NCBI RefSeq assembly: GCF_038637725.1
Contig: NZ_CP152052.1
Location: 3,355,001-3,419,000, forward strand
Length of the DNA: 64,000 nt
DNA from: Psychrobacillus sp. FSL H8-0483
GTDB lineage: Bacteria; Bacillota; Bacilli; Bacillales_A; Planococcaceae
Direction of reading: 5' to 3'
The notes below the pieces were generated by a model. That model had not been told where the DNA came from. It saw only the letters and a list, made by a program, of their open reading frames with translations, and ran no database searches. Position 1 is the first letter of the stretch. Every line of letters starts with the position of its first letter. Positions 20,343 through 28,804 of this stretch are shown piece after piece. The translations under genes and the position numbers were made by a program.

Positions 20343-20376
20343 CGCAACCTACTAAAAAAAGAAAGGTTGCGTTTTT
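20343..20376 (+). terminator. yfhF terminator abutting pdaA start
   Basis: The stem CGCAACCT / AGGTTGCG is followed by five T that run into the pdaA ATG. The right arm contains the AAAGG that is the only ribosome site for pdaA. Confidence 0.7.
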
Positions 20377-21186
20377 ATGTGGAAACACCATATTGTGGGT
20401 ATCGTTTTAGCTGCATTAATAATAAGTATTGGTTTCTCGTATCAGCCGTTCTCAGCTCAAGGAAAAGAAATTCATTGGGGATTAAAAAGGGCTACGAATG
20501 AAAAACAAGCAGAAGCTGGTGCAGAGCTCGATGCTTTACTCGAAAAACATGGAGCTATTTACAAAGGACCTGCGGATAAAAAAGTACTCTACTTAACGTT
20601 TGATAATGGATACGAAAACGGTTATACGGAAAGCATTCTAGATACATTAAAGGCCGAGAAGATTAGAGCTACATTCTTTTTAACAGGTCATTATTTAGAA
20701 AGTGCAACTCCGCTTGTCAAACGGATGATAGAGGATGGGCACCAAATTGGCAACCATTCATATGGGCATCCCAATTTAGCGAGACTTTCTAAAGATGAAA
20801 TTAAAAAAGAACTGCAGAAATTTGATAATCGCTTAAAGGAGCTTACCTCATTAGAAAGAACAACCGTCACTCGACCACCTGAAGGTATTTTTAATGAGCA
20901 AGTGCTAGAGGCGGCAAATGAAATTGGGCACCAACACTTTTTTTGGTCAATTGCTTTTATTGATTGGCATAGAGATCAGAAAAAAGGTGGGAAATACGCC
21001 TATGATCAATTAATGTCACAAATTCACCCTGGAGCTATTATTTTAATGCATACTGTTTCACCTGATAATGCAGAAGGTCTACCTTCATTTATAAAAGATG
21101 CAAGAAAAATGGGATATACATTTGGAACACTAGATGATTTAAACATAAATAAACTGGATATTCCGCTTTCTTTTCTTCCTCGGTAA
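20377..21186 (+). CDS. pdaA: Peptidoglycan N-acetylmuramic acid deacetylase PdaA
   Basis: Needed to make muramic-delta-lactam in the spore cortex, which marks the cortex for lytic enzymes at germination. It has 269 residues with an N-terminal signal anchor (about residues 5-26). The NodB-type deacetylase domain carries TFDNGYENGYT; the second Asp of the usual TFDDG is Asn (N77), which is normal for PdaA. NHSYGHPN supplies H127 and H131, and PPEGIFNEQ and LMHTVS are the later motifs. The ribosome site lies in the 3' arm of the preceding hairpin. B. subtilis pdaA is forespore-specific, but I could not fix a sigma-G promoter here. Confidence 0.93.
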   Translation: MWKHHIVGIVLAALIISIGFSYQPFSAQGKEIHWGLKRATNEKQAEAGAELDALLEKHGAIYKGPADKKVLYLTFDNGYENGYTESILDTLKAEKIRATFFLTGHYLESATPLVKRMIEDGHQIGNHSYGHPNLARLSKDEIKKELQKFDNRLKELTSLERTTVTRPPEGIFNEQVLEAANEIGHQHFFWSIAFIDWHRDQKKGGKYAYDQLMSQIHPGAIILMHTVSPDNAEGLPSFIKDARKMGYTFGTLDDLNINKLDIPLSFLPR

Positions 21187-21228
21187 TGTCCTTTATAATA
21201 GAAAGATGATTGTAAAGGACGTGAAGGA

Positions 21229-22602
21229 ATGAAAGAACAAGAAGCAATTCAAGTGGGACAACAATTCCCTTTAACGATTAAAAGACTAGGAATTAATGGA
21301 GAAGGCGTTGGCTTTTTCAAGCGCAGTGCTGTATTTGTAAAAGGTGCATTACCTGGGGAGATAATTACTGCAGAGGTAACGGCAGCAAAACCAAAATACG
21401 CAGAAGCAACGATCAAAAAAATCCGACAAGCTTCTCCACACCGAGTAAATCCTCCATGCTCTATTTATGAAGCTTGTGGTGGTTGTCAACTTCAACATAT
21501 GACATACGAAAGACAACTTATTGAAAAGAGAGATTTGGTTATTCAAGCACTGGAACGTTATGTGAAAGATTTGGCTCCAACAATTGAAGTGAGACAAACA
21601 ATTGGCATGGACAATCCTTGGCATTATCGAAACAAAAGTCAATTCCAAGTAAGAGAACTAGGTGACAAAGTGATCGCAGGATTGTATGCAGAAGAATCGA
21701 ACATGTTAATCGACATTAACGAATGTTCCGTACAACATCCTGTCACAACACATATTACAAATGAAATAAAAAAACACTTACAAGAATTAAATATCTCCAT
21801 TTATGACGGAAGAAATTCTAAAGGTATTGTGCGCACGATTGTCGTTCGAACAGGTATGAAAACGGGGCAAATACAGGTTACATTAGTAACTACACAAAAG
21901 AAAATGCCACATAAAGAAGAACTAGTGCAAAAAATACGCGCGATAGACCCTAATATTGTGTCCATCAGTCAGAATATAAATGCGGAAGATACATCACTTA
22001 TTTTTGGTGACACTACATTTAACTTGCATGGGAAAGAAACAATTCATGAAAAACTTGGAGAGCTTGCTTTTGACTTATCGGCTCGAGCATTTTTCCAGTT
22101 GAATCCCGAGCAAACCGGGCATCTATATAGCGAAATCGAAAAAGCTGCAGCACTTACAGGACAAGAAACAGTAGTAGATGCTTATTGTGGAGTTGGTACC
22201 ATTGGACTTTGGCTTGCAAAAAATGCAAAAGAAGTTCGGGGTATGGATATTGTGGAAGAATCTATTAAAGATGCAAAAAGAAATGCAAAACGTAATGGAT
22301 TCAGCAATACAAAATATGTGCACGGTACTGCTAAGCAATGGCTACAAAAGTGGAAAAACGAAGGCTTTGTTCCAGATGTATTAACAGTAGATCCACCACG
22401 TGCTGGTCTAGATGATGAATTATTAAAAACAATCTTAGATATCAAGCCAAAACGTTTTGTTTACACATCTTGCAACCCTTCGACACTTGCAAAAGATTTA
22501 GAAGCCTTATCAAAAGTTTATGAAATAAAATACATTCAACCAGTAGATATGTTTCCTCAAACAGCTCATGTTGAAGCCGTTACCTTGTTGGAATTAAAAT
22601 AA
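21229..22602 (+). CDS. rlmD: 23S rRNA (uracil-5-)-methyltransferase, RlmD/RumA family (YefA/YfjO)
   Basis: An SAM-dependent methyltransferase of 457 residues that forms 5-methyluridine in RNA. An N-terminal TRAM domain (about residues 10-65) precedes the iron-sulfur ligands C77, C83 and C86, with C166 as the likely fourth. The methyltransferase domain has [15 protein letters not shown] and the nucleophile C415 in [13 protein letters not shown], with DPPRAGLD before it. B. subtilis has two paralogues, RlmCD (YefA) and YfjO. The neighbouring pdaA (yfjS) suggests the YfjO locus, so the exact target uridine is open. Confidence 0.9.
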   Translation: MKEQEAIQVGQQFPLTIKRLGINGEGVGFFKRSAVFVKGALPGEIITAEVTAAKPKYAEATIKKIRQASPHRVNPPCSIYEACGGCQLQHMTYERQLIEKRDLVIQALERYVKDLAPTIEVRQTIGMDNPWHYRNKSQFQVRELGDKVIAGLYAEESNMLIDINECSVQHPVTTHITNEIKKHLQELNISIYDGRNSKGIVRTIVVRTGMKTGQIQVTLVTTQKKMPHKEELVQKIRAIDPNIVSISQNINAEDTSLIFGDTTFNLHGKETIHEKLGELAFDLSARAFFQLNPEQTGHLYSEIEKAAALTGQETVVDAYCGVGTIGLWLAKNAKEVRGMDIVEESIKDAKRNAKRNGFSNTKYVHGTAKQWLQKWKNEGFVPDVLTVDPPRAGLDDELLKTILDIKPKRFVYTSCNPSTLAKDLEALSKVYEIKYIQPVDMFPQTAHVEAVTLLELK

Positions 22603-22606
22603 TAAA

Positions 22607-22644
22607 GTCCCCCCTAAAATCAGAAATTGAATTTAGGGGGTCTC
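22607..22644. terminator. Terminator between rlmD and the GNAT gene
   Basis: The stem CCCCCTAAA / TTTAGGGGG with T-rich flanks serves the converging genes. Confidence 0.8.
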
Positions 22645-22661
22645 TTTTATTATTAATCCTA

Positions 22662-23117
22662 TTAACTTTGCAAATTCAAATAATGGGTAGAATTTGGGTA
22701 ATTATTTACATCCAAAAATCCAAAATGATGATAAAACGCAGCAGCTTGCACTGTATCTGTATGTAACACTAATACGTTAAAATATTTCACTGCTTCCGTA
22801 ATTATTTCATTTAACAATAATGTCCCTACAGCCCTTCTACGAAATTCTTTTGATACATAAAACCTTCTCAGTCTTCCAACTTTTTGATCCTCAGAAAAAG
22901 GGTCCAAATTAAGTCCACCTATAGCTATAAGTACTCCTTGCTTTGTATAAACACCAAATAAAGATTCCCCAGGCCTATGGAAAGTATTTGTACCATCTTC
23001 ATAATCATTCACTAGTCTTTCCAGAAAGCGAAACCCCTCCTTCTTACTTTCTTTTATTAAATGGAATAGATCTTTTGTAACTAAGGTATCTATTCTTCTC
23101 ACTTTAAATGTTTCCAT
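22662..23117 (-). CDS. GNAT family N-acetyltransferase
   Basis: An acetyl-CoA-dependent transferase of 151 residues with unknown acceptor. The acetyl-CoA loop region is VSKEFRRRAVGTLLLNEII (about residues 88-106), with the preceding strand AIGGLNLDPFS and the late VQAAAFYHHFGF where GNAT proteins place the catalytic Tyr region. A single gene between a terminator and the divergent SDR gene. The start ATG has a GAGGTG site a few bases upstream. Confidence 0.85.
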   Translation of the reverse strand: METFKVRRIDTLVTKDLFHLIKESKKEGFRFLERLVNDYEDGTNTFHRPGESLFGVYTKQGVLIAIGGLNLDPFSEDQKVGRLRRFYVSKEFRRRAVGTLLLNEIITEAVKYFNVLVLHTDTVQAAAFYHHFGFLDVNNYPNSTHYLNLQS

Positions 23118-23242
23118 TTTTTCACCTCGAAATGTAGAAATAATATACTTAAGGCGCTTTACCTTTATCCTCGATTCTCTCGTTTTTGTGCGTTATTATA
23201 TATTGATCAGCTAATATTCAAATAAGAGAGAATGGTGATGTC

Positions 23243-24010
23243 ATGTTTCAAGGAAAAGTTTTTGTCATAACTGGTGGAGCTAACGGGATTGGCAGATGTC
23301 TTGTTGAAGAGTTTTCTAAGCTTGGAGGCACCATTGCTTTTGTAGATAAAGATGAGGCCACTGGGCAAAAAGTACACGCTTCCTTATCTGGCAATCATTT
23401 ATTTTTCCCTGGAGATATTGCTAAAAAAGAAGATATCGAATTATTTGCAAATCAAGTGATACAACAATACGGCTCTATCGATTTCTTAATAAATAATGCG
23501 GGTTTCAGTAATAAAGGAATATTAAGCGATTGTAGCTATGAAGATTTTAATGAAATATTGCAAGTTGGAATAACTGCTCCCTATATGCTAACAAAGCTGT
23601 TCCAATCTCACTTTAACAAACATGCAGCTATCATCAATATGACGTCTACGAGAGCATTTATGTCTCAGGCAGATACAGAAAGTTACAGTGCAGCAAAGGG
23701 AGGCATATCTTCGCTAACCCATGCACTTTCAGTTAGCTTAGCAGGAAAAGTCAGAGTAAACGCTATTAGCCCTGGTTGGATTGACACGAGTGCTTATCAT
23801 GAAAATAAAGAAACCTATACACCTTCTGCAGAAGATCACCTACAACATCCTTCCAAGCGAATTGGGAATCCAACTGACATCGCAAGAGCTGCCATTTTCT
23901 TATGTGATCCAAACAATGATTTCATTAATGGTGAAACAATAACTATTGATGGAGGCCTGTCCAAACTAATGATTTATAACGATGATGGCGGCTGGAGCTA
24001 CAAAAAATAA
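23243..24010 (+). CDS. SDR family NAD(P)-dependent oxidoreductase
   Basis: A short-chain dehydrogenase of 255 residues. The cofactor loop is ITGGANGIGRCL, with INNAG further on. The catalytic Ser-Tyr-Lys set is in NMTSTR and YSAAKGG. The ending DFINGETITIDGGLSK is typical. An acidic residue after the second strand (VDKDE) suggests NAD rather than NADP. The substrate is unknown. A family II repeat begins 26 bp after its stop, with no clear terminator of its own. Confidence 0.87.
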   Translation: MFQGKVFVITGGANGIGRCLVEEFSKLGGTIAFVDKDEATGQKVHASLSGNHLFFPGDIAKKEDIELFANQVIQQYGSIDFLINNAGFSNKGILSDCSYEDFNEILQVGITAPYMLTKLFQSHFNKHAAIINMTSTRAFMSQADTESYSAAKGGISSLTHALSVSLAGKVRVNAISPGWIDTSAYHENKETYTPSAEDHLQHPSKRIGNPTDIARAAIFLCDPNNDFINGETITIDGGLSKLMIYNDDGGWSYKK

Positions 24011-24036
24011 TGGCTCTATTAAATGAGAGCACTACA

Positions 24037-24175
24037 AACATTTATCACTTTGTTGATTGAAGCGGCAGGCGGCGACTCCAGCGGGATGAGTGAGAAAGAT
24101 AAGACATCACAAACGACGCGTAGTGGCGGTGATGGCTTATCGCTCACCCCGCGGAAAGCGTCCGCCTATAGCGGA
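24037..24175. repeat. Family II structured repeat, copy 1
   Basis: 139 bp, matching 48251-48389 in inverted orientation with few differences. It contains GCGACTCCAGCGGGATGAG and, near the other end, ACCCCGCGGAAAGCGTCCG, which pair with each other. An inner pair, ATAAGACATCAC with GTGATGGCTTAT, extends the stem. No ORF. The rest of this gene-free stretch (24176-24304) shows nothing recognisable. Confidence 0.85.
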
Positions 24176-24304
24176 CACATGGGCTGAACTCTTTCTCCTT
24201 AATTTCTCTTAAAATACTGTAACCTATCCTCAACTATTTTAGCCCGCCTTTTTATATCCACTTCAATCTTTTGTAAATAGTAATGCAATAGGCCCTCTGA
24301 GTGT

Positions 24305-24742
24305 TTATTTATTCACTAGCTCTTTTTTATCCAATAAACCAACCATTAAAGTTAACCCTGCTACAATTGGAACAATTACATCAAAAGAAGAATTCATCCA
24401 AAATGGAATTGCTACGGAAAAAGAATTCGGATTAATAGTAGTATATTGAATGATTGTGAAAAGAACAGGAAAATAAAATGTCATGATGAGACTTGGAACT
24501 GTGATGCATAGAATGATTGCCGGATTCCACTTAATCGACCATCCTTTGACAAAGAGTAATGCTAGGTAAATGCCAAATACAAAAGGAGCGATGGATCGAA
24601 TCCAAATAACGGGTAGTATGGTAAAAGTGGTGGCTGAAATATTCCTTGCTCGCATTTCAATTTGGCTACTAATATATAAAAATACAAATAAACCGACAAG
24701 CCATAGTATTCTCCATACAAATTTCGAGTACTTTGAATCCAT
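24305..24742 (-). CDS. Hypothetical four-helix membrane protein
   Basis: Not recognised. 145 residues, ATG after GGAGGGG. Four hydrophobic segments are visible at about residues 9-25, 37-62, 74-98 and 112-138, with short charged loops and a C-terminal DKKELVNK. No catalytic motif. It lies alone between a family II repeat and a gap before the YfkF-like transporter, and the region looks like accessory DNA. Confidence 0.7.
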   Translation of the reverse strand: MDSKYSKFVWRILWLVGLFVFLYISSQIEMRARNISATTFTILPVIWIRSIAPFVFGIYLALLFVKGWSIKWNPAIILCITVPSLIMTFYFPVLFTIIQYTTINPNSFSVAIPFWMNSSFDVIVPIVAGLTLMVGLLDKKELVNK

Positions 24743-24861
24743 TTTAACTCCCCTCCATTTTTTACATTTTTATATCATTATAACCATAATATGTTAGGTG
24801 GTATATAATTGATTCAAAATTCAGTAATCCATAGAGTGCAGTTTTGTTTACCGATATCATT

Positions 24862-24900
24862 AAAAGAGAGCGAACCCCAATGAAGGACTCACTCTCTTTT
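24862..24900 (-). terminator. Terminator of the YfkF-like transporter gene
   Basis: The stem AAAAGAGAG / CTCTCTTTT lies about 40 bp past the stop on the minus strand. Confidence 0.7.
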
Positions 24901-24939
24901 AAATTATATTATTACAGTTATATGCACCGTGCGGTAACT

Positions 24940-26118
24940 TCAGATTAAACGTCTATTTTTATGAGGATTGGCAATAAAAATAATAATCGCTAGTATACCG
25001 AGAAGGATTGCGATCAGTACTAAAAAACTTATTCCTTCAAAAAACTGTATAAAAAGACCGCCTAAAAATGGTCCTGAAAGACTACCCATACTAAAAAAGA
25101 TACCACAAATTAAATTACCTGTTGGAAGAAGTTCTTTCGGTGTTAAGTCTGCCATATACGAAATTCCAAGAGAAAAAGTGGAACCAACAAATGTACCCGC
25201 AATAAAAAATAAAATACCGATTGCTAATGCAGATGTCTCAAAGAAACTTGCTGCTCCAAATGTTACTGCCCCTAGTCCTAACATGATGATAAGAACTTTT
25301 CTTCTCCCAATTTGGTCACTCAATATGCCAAGAGGTAGTTGAGAAACAACCCCTCCTATCGAAAAGGCTGCTAGTATATAGGACAAATCGGTGATTTCTA
25401 TTGCATTGCGCAATGCATATACCGGATAAATAGCGTTTAAAGATGACTCTAAAAAGCCATAACTAAATGGTGGAATAAAAGCGACCCAAGCTACAGTAAA
25501 AGCTGCACCAAATCGTTTCCACGCTCCTGAATAAGCCGTGTTCCCTTTTATGATTTCCGGTTTTTCATTTTTAATAAAAAATACAAGTATCCAAGCGCAT
25601 AAACAAAGAATACTGGATATAATAAAAGGTAACCCTTCAAAAATCTCGACGAGTTGAACAAATAAAGGTCCGACCGCAAACCCAACTCCAAATGATAATC
25701 CATAAATAGCTATATTTCGCCCTAATCGATTCTGAGGAGAAAAGCTCGTTATCCATGTTTGTGTAGAAAAATGCAACGCATGGTCACCGATTCCGATTAA
25801 TAAACGTAATATAAACCAGAACGCAACACTTTTCCAAAGAGGGAAAAGCATTAAGGATACAATAACAGTTAGTCCCCCTATAATGATAATGGGCTTATAG
25901 CCAAATTTTCGTAGAGGACGTTCTATAAATGGTGAAATTAATAATGTACCTATGTATAAACCAGTCGCGCTTAGCCCATTAATTGTCGCACTTACTCCGT
26001 CTTGCTCAAAGATGACAGAGATGAGCGGTAAAAGCATACCCTGTGAAAATCCAGATATTGATACAATCATAACTAAAATTCTAAAACGATTTCGTTCAAC
26101 TTTTGTAAACTGCTGCAT
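24940..26118 (-). CDS. yfkF: MFS transporter (YfkF-like)
   Basis: A major facilitator of 392 residues with twelve hydrophobic segments. The start is the ATG at 26118 after AGAGG, giving MQQFTKVERNRFRILV; an in-frame TTG upstream lacks a ribosome site. The loop between helices 2 and 3 (RPLRKFGYKP) and the equivalent in the second half (LSDQIGRRKVLII) carry the MFS basic signature. B. subtilis YfkF has a similar length and sits in the same broad neighbourhood as yfkH and yfkK, both present further on. The substrate is unknown; drug efflux is possible. Confidence 0.85.
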   Translation of the reverse strand: MQQFTKVERNRFRILVMIVSISGFSQGMLLPLISVIFEQDGVSATINGLSATGLYIGTLLISPFIERPLRKFGYKPIIIIGGLTVIVSLMLFPLWKSVAFWFILRLLIGIGDHALHFSTQTWITSFSPQNRLGRNIAIYGLSFGVGFAVGPLFVQLVEIFEGLPFIISSILCLCAWILVFFIKNEKPEIIKGNTAYSGAWKRFGAAFTVAWVAFIPPFSYGFLESSLNAIYPVYALRNAIEITDLSYILAAFSIGGVVSQLPLGILSDQIGRRKVLIIMLGLGAVTFGAASFFETSALAIGILFFIAGTFVGSTFSLGISYMADLTPKELLPTGNLICGIFFSMGSLSGPFLGGLFIQFFEGISFLVLIAILLGILAIIIFIANPHKNRRLI

Positions 26119-26191
26119 GGTAGCTACCTCTTCTGTTGTATTCAAAATTATTGATATTCTTTAGTTTATCAAAGGTTCTTCTTATTTAATA

Positions 26192-26459
26192 GGCTCTGTT
26201 AAACGATTATGATGTAACCTGCCGAAAAACCGCTCGCTTTTCCGCTAACCAATAGCCAAGCCTACTCCGGGAAACAGAATGTTGGTCACATCCCCTTCTG
26301 CATAGAATCGCGGTGCCAAGAGAAGCAAATCCGTTGCAACATGGATATGGAGGATTTAGGAATTGTTCCTAAGCTCGTTACAGGGTCTTTGCAACCCATT
26401 TTTCCGAAGGTGTCTAACAGATTTTCGTCACTAAAACGACAACCTAATTTAACAGGCGC
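26192..26459. repeat. Family III repeat, longest copy
   Basis: The left end GGCTCTGTTAAACGAT and right end CCTAATTTAACAGGCGC form imperfect terminal inverted repeats around 268 bp. The left part holds CCGCTCGCTTTTCCGC, a decayed form of a block shared with the other repeat families. ORFs inside it show no codon logic and are not called. Confidence 0.65.
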
Positions 26460-26484
26460 ATTTAATATATAAATTGACACAACA

Positions 26485-26526
26485 AAAGGCTCAGTCGATA
26501 TCTGTATAAGATAGGACTGAACCTTT
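26485..26526 (-). terminator. Terminator of the 36-residue gene
   Basis: AAAGGCTCAGTC pairs with GACTGAACCTTT (one mismatch). On the minus strand it follows the small gene and ends in TTTTG. It overlaps the stop codon. Confidence 0.6.
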
Positions 26527-26635
26527 AAATATAACTAATCTCCTTGTGAGTACTCATAATTGCATTTGCGGCTGTCTTGCCGGTGAAATGTCTGAACCCC
26601 CTCCTTCTACTGGTTGAATGGTTTCGACTATTCAC
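26525..26635 (-). CDS. Small basic protein of 36 residues, unrecognised
   Basis: A GTG at 26635 stands 5 nt after a perfect AGGAGG. The frame of 36 codons starts VNSRNHSTSRRRGFRHFTGK and ends in KEISYI, with TAA at 26525-26527. A terminator hairpin follows at once. The product is rich in Arg, Ser and His, has no hydrophobic segment, and is not one I recognise. The strong ribosome site and matched terminator support a real gene. The alternative is a small RNA with a chance frame. Confidence 0.5.
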   Translation of the reverse strand: MNSRNHSTSRRRGFRHFTGKTAANAIMSTHKEISYI

Positions 26636-26791
26636 TACGGCCTCCTTTCTATGTATGCGTTAAAGTAACTTTACCATATAAATAGAATAATGTAAATATT
26701 CTAAATACACGAATAAGTAAAATAACTCTTTGGACCTATCTTTTCTGTTTATTTTCCTTTATCCTTAACATATAAAGTGAGGTGTTTTTCT

Positions 26792-26977
26792 GTGGGTAAA
26801 CAAATTTCAAATCCAGAACAACAAGTATCTTATTTAAAAGATCGATTACAAATGTTTTTAGAAGTATTAGATACAATTGAACCTGAAACGACTGAATTAG
26901 AAGATATAGACCGCCTTATTCAAATGATGGATGATTTAGAACTTAAAATGGATCAATTTAAAAATTCAAAAGAATAG
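26792..26977 (+). CDS. SE1561 family small protein
   Basis: 61 residues from a GTG at 26792, after GTGAGGTG. The sequence is acidic and helical, with QQVSYLKDRLQMFLEVLDTI and EDIDRLIQMMDDLELKMDQF, a two-helix coiled-coil pattern. It matches the SE1561 family of Bacillales, of unknown function. A terminator follows at 27035. Confidence 0.8.
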   Translation: MGKQISNPEQQVSYLKDRLQMFLEVLDTIEPETTELEDIDRLIQMMDDLELKMDQFKNSKE

Positions 26978-27034
26978 ATCTCAGATCGTTTAAAAGTGTT
27001 TATAATTTTGTGACCAGTTTGAGAAGAAATCCTA

Positions 27035-27062
27035 GAGTGGCTTAAGAGCCACTCTTTTTTTC
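27035..27062 (+). terminator. Terminator after the SE1561 gene
   Basis: GAGTGGCT / AGCCACTC followed by seven T. Confidence 0.88.
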
Positions 27063-27124
27063 ATTTATAGAAAAGAGTATACTAATAGAGTTATTACTTA
27101 CAAAGCTAAAGGAGCACACATATA

Positions 27125-28654
27125 ATGCAATTGGACCAATTAGAAAAAAGTATTTATGAATTAGTGACTGAAACATCAACGAACTTACCAAAAGACGTTC
27201 GACGTGCAATTAAGAAAGCAAAAGCTGCAGAAAACGCTGGAACTCGCGCAGCGATGAGTTTAGATACGATCACAAATAATATACAAATGGCAGACGATAA
27301 TGTCTCTCCAATTTGCCAAGATACTGGCCTACCTACTTTCAAGATTAAAACACCAATTGGCGTCAATCAGCTTGAAATAAAAGCTGCGATTAAACGTGCA
27401 ATTGTCGCTGCTACTAAGGATGCGAAGCTTCGTCCGAACTCTGTTGACTCATTAACTGGAGCAAACAGTGGCGATAACCTAGGTGAAGGTGTCCCAGTAA
27501 TGAAATTTGAGCAATGGGAAAACGACTATATTGAAATGAAGCTTATTTTAAAGGGTGGCGGTTGTGAAAACAAAAATATTCAATATAGCTTACCAACTGA
27601 ACTGGAAGGCTTAGGTCGTGCAGGTCGTGACTTGGACGGGATTCGTAAATGTATTTTACACTCTGTCTACCAAGCGCAAGGGCAAGGTTGTTCTGCTGGG
27701 TTCATCGGAGTAGGTATTGGTGGAGATCGTTCTTCTGGATATGATTTAGCGAAAGAGCAATTATTCCGATCAGTTGAGGATATTAATCCAAATGTAGAAC
27801 TTGCAAAACTAGAAGAGTATATTGTAGAAAAAGCAAACACACTAGGAATAGGTACGATGGGATTCGGCGGAGAAGCAACTTTACTAGGTTGTAAGATTGG
27901 CGTTATGCACCGTATTCCAGCAAGCTTCTATGTGTCAGTAGCATACAACTGTTGGGCATACCGTCGTATGGCGATCAATATCAATCCAACTACTGGTGAA
28001 ATTATGGAATGGCATTACCAAGACGGAGAAAAAATTGAGTTTAAAGAAGACTCAAAAGAAGAAGCACCTAAAAAAGTGGTAGAACTTCAAGCTCCTATTA
28101 CCGAAGAACAAATTCGTGCGCTACAAGTTGGAGATGTTGTGTCGATCACAGGTCGCATGTATACTGGCCGTGATGCTATTCATCACCATTTAATGAGCCA
28201 TGATGCACCAGTTGATTTAAACGGACAAATTATCTATCACTGTGGTCCAGTTATGCAAAAAGATGATGAAGGCAATTGGCATGTACGCGCTGCTGGTCCA
28301 ACTACTTCTATTCGTGAGGAACCATATCAAGGAGATATTATGAAGAAATTCGGTATCCGTGCGGTTATTGGTAAAGGTGGTATGGGACCAAAAACACTTG
28401 CGGCACTTTCTGAACATGGTGGTGTTTACTTAAATGCAATCGGCGGCGCAGCTCAGTACTATGCAGACTGCATTAAAGGTGTAGAAGGCGTTGATTTAAT
28501 GGAATTTGGTATTCCAGAAGCAATGTGGCATTTACGAGTGGAGAAATTTACTGCAGTTGTAACGATGGACTCTCATGGTAACAGCTTACATGCTGATGTA
28601 GATAAATCTTCGTTAGAAAAATTATCTGCTTACAAAGAACGTGTATTTAATTAA
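27125..28654 (+). CDS. fumA: Fumarate hydratase, class I (iron-sulfur)
   Basis: Interconverts fumarate and malate in the citric acid cycle with an oxygen-sensitive 4Fe-4S cluster. It has 509 residues, the fused form with an alpha part (about residues 10-285) and a beta part (about 330-505). Cluster cysteines are likely those in ICQDTGLPTF, QGQGCSAGF and EATLLGCKIG. The beta part has RDAIHHHLM and GPTTSIR. B. subtilis uses the class II enzyme (FumC), so class I is a noteworthy variation. The 3' hairpin at 28718 lies beyond the pfeT promoter. Confidence 0.93.
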   Translation: MQLDQLEKSIYELVTETSTNLPKDVRRAIKKAKAAENAGTRAAMSLDTITNNIQMADDNVSPICQDTGLPTFKIKTPIGVNQLEIKAAIKRAIVAATKDAKLRPNSVDSLTGANSGDNLGEGVPVMKFEQWENDYIEMKLILKGGGCENKNIQYSLPTELEGLGRAGRDLDGIRKCILHSVYQAQGQGCSAGFIGVGIGGDRSSGYDLAKEQLFRSVEDINPNVELAKLEEYIVEKANTLGIGTMGFGGEATLLGCKIGVMHRIPASFYVSVAYNCWAYRRMAININPTTGEIMEWHYQDGEKIEFKEDSKEEAPKKVVELQAPITEEQIRALQVGDVVSITGRMYTGRDAIHHHLMSHDAPVDLNGQIIYHCGPVMQKDDEGNWHVRAAGPTTSIREEPYQGDIMKKFGIRAVIGKGGMGPKTLAALSEHGGVYLNAIGGAAQYYADCIKGVEGVDLMEFGIPEAMWHLRVEKFTAVVTMDSHGNSLHADVDKSSLEKLSAYKERVFN

Positions 28655-28664
28655 TTTTAATTTG

Positions 28665-28693
28665 TTGACGTAACAACTCCTCTAGATTATAAT
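28665..28693 (+). promoter_or_regulatory. Sigma-A promoter of pfeT
   Basis: TTGACG at 28665-28670 and TATAAT at 28688-28693 with an exact 17-bp spacer. Confidence 0.8.
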
Positions 28694-28701
28694 AATTATA
28701 A
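28687..28701 (+). promoter_or_regulatory. PerR box over the pfeT -10 element
   Basis: TTATAATAATTATAA is a perfect match to the PerR consensus TTATAATNATTATAA and covers the -10 hexamer, the position expected for repression. Confidence 0.85.
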
Positions 28702-28717
28702 ATTAATATTAACTATA

Positions 28718-28752
28718 AAAACTGGATCTTCTCTTGTAGAAATCCAGTTTTA
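28718..28752 (+). terminator. Hairpin between the pfeT promoter and pfeT
   Basis: A 10-bp perfect stem AAAACTGGAT / ATCCAGTTTT ending in T. It may terminate fumA transcripts, but it is also in the pfeT leader. Confidence 0.65.
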
Positions 28753-28776
28753 GTCTATTTTACCGAGTATTAATAG

Positions 28777-28791
28777 TGAATATCATTATCA
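28777..28791 (+). promoter_or_regulatory. Fur-like box next to the pfeT ribosome site
   Basis: TGAATATCATTATCA matches the 7-1-7 Fur consensus TGATAATNATTATCA at 13 of 15 positions (counting N as a match). Confidence 0.45.
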
Positions 28792-28804
28792 AGGAGGAAA
28801 TTAC

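Noticed and set aside
20325-20361. Sigma-G promoter for pdaA (GAATA ... CCTACTA)
   Set aside because: The spacer is 20 bp instead of about 18 and the -10 lacks the conserved A, so it was not called.
26286-26480. ORF of 64 codons on the minus strand
   Set aside because: It lies inside a family III repeat, has no ribosome site, and matches nothing recognisable.
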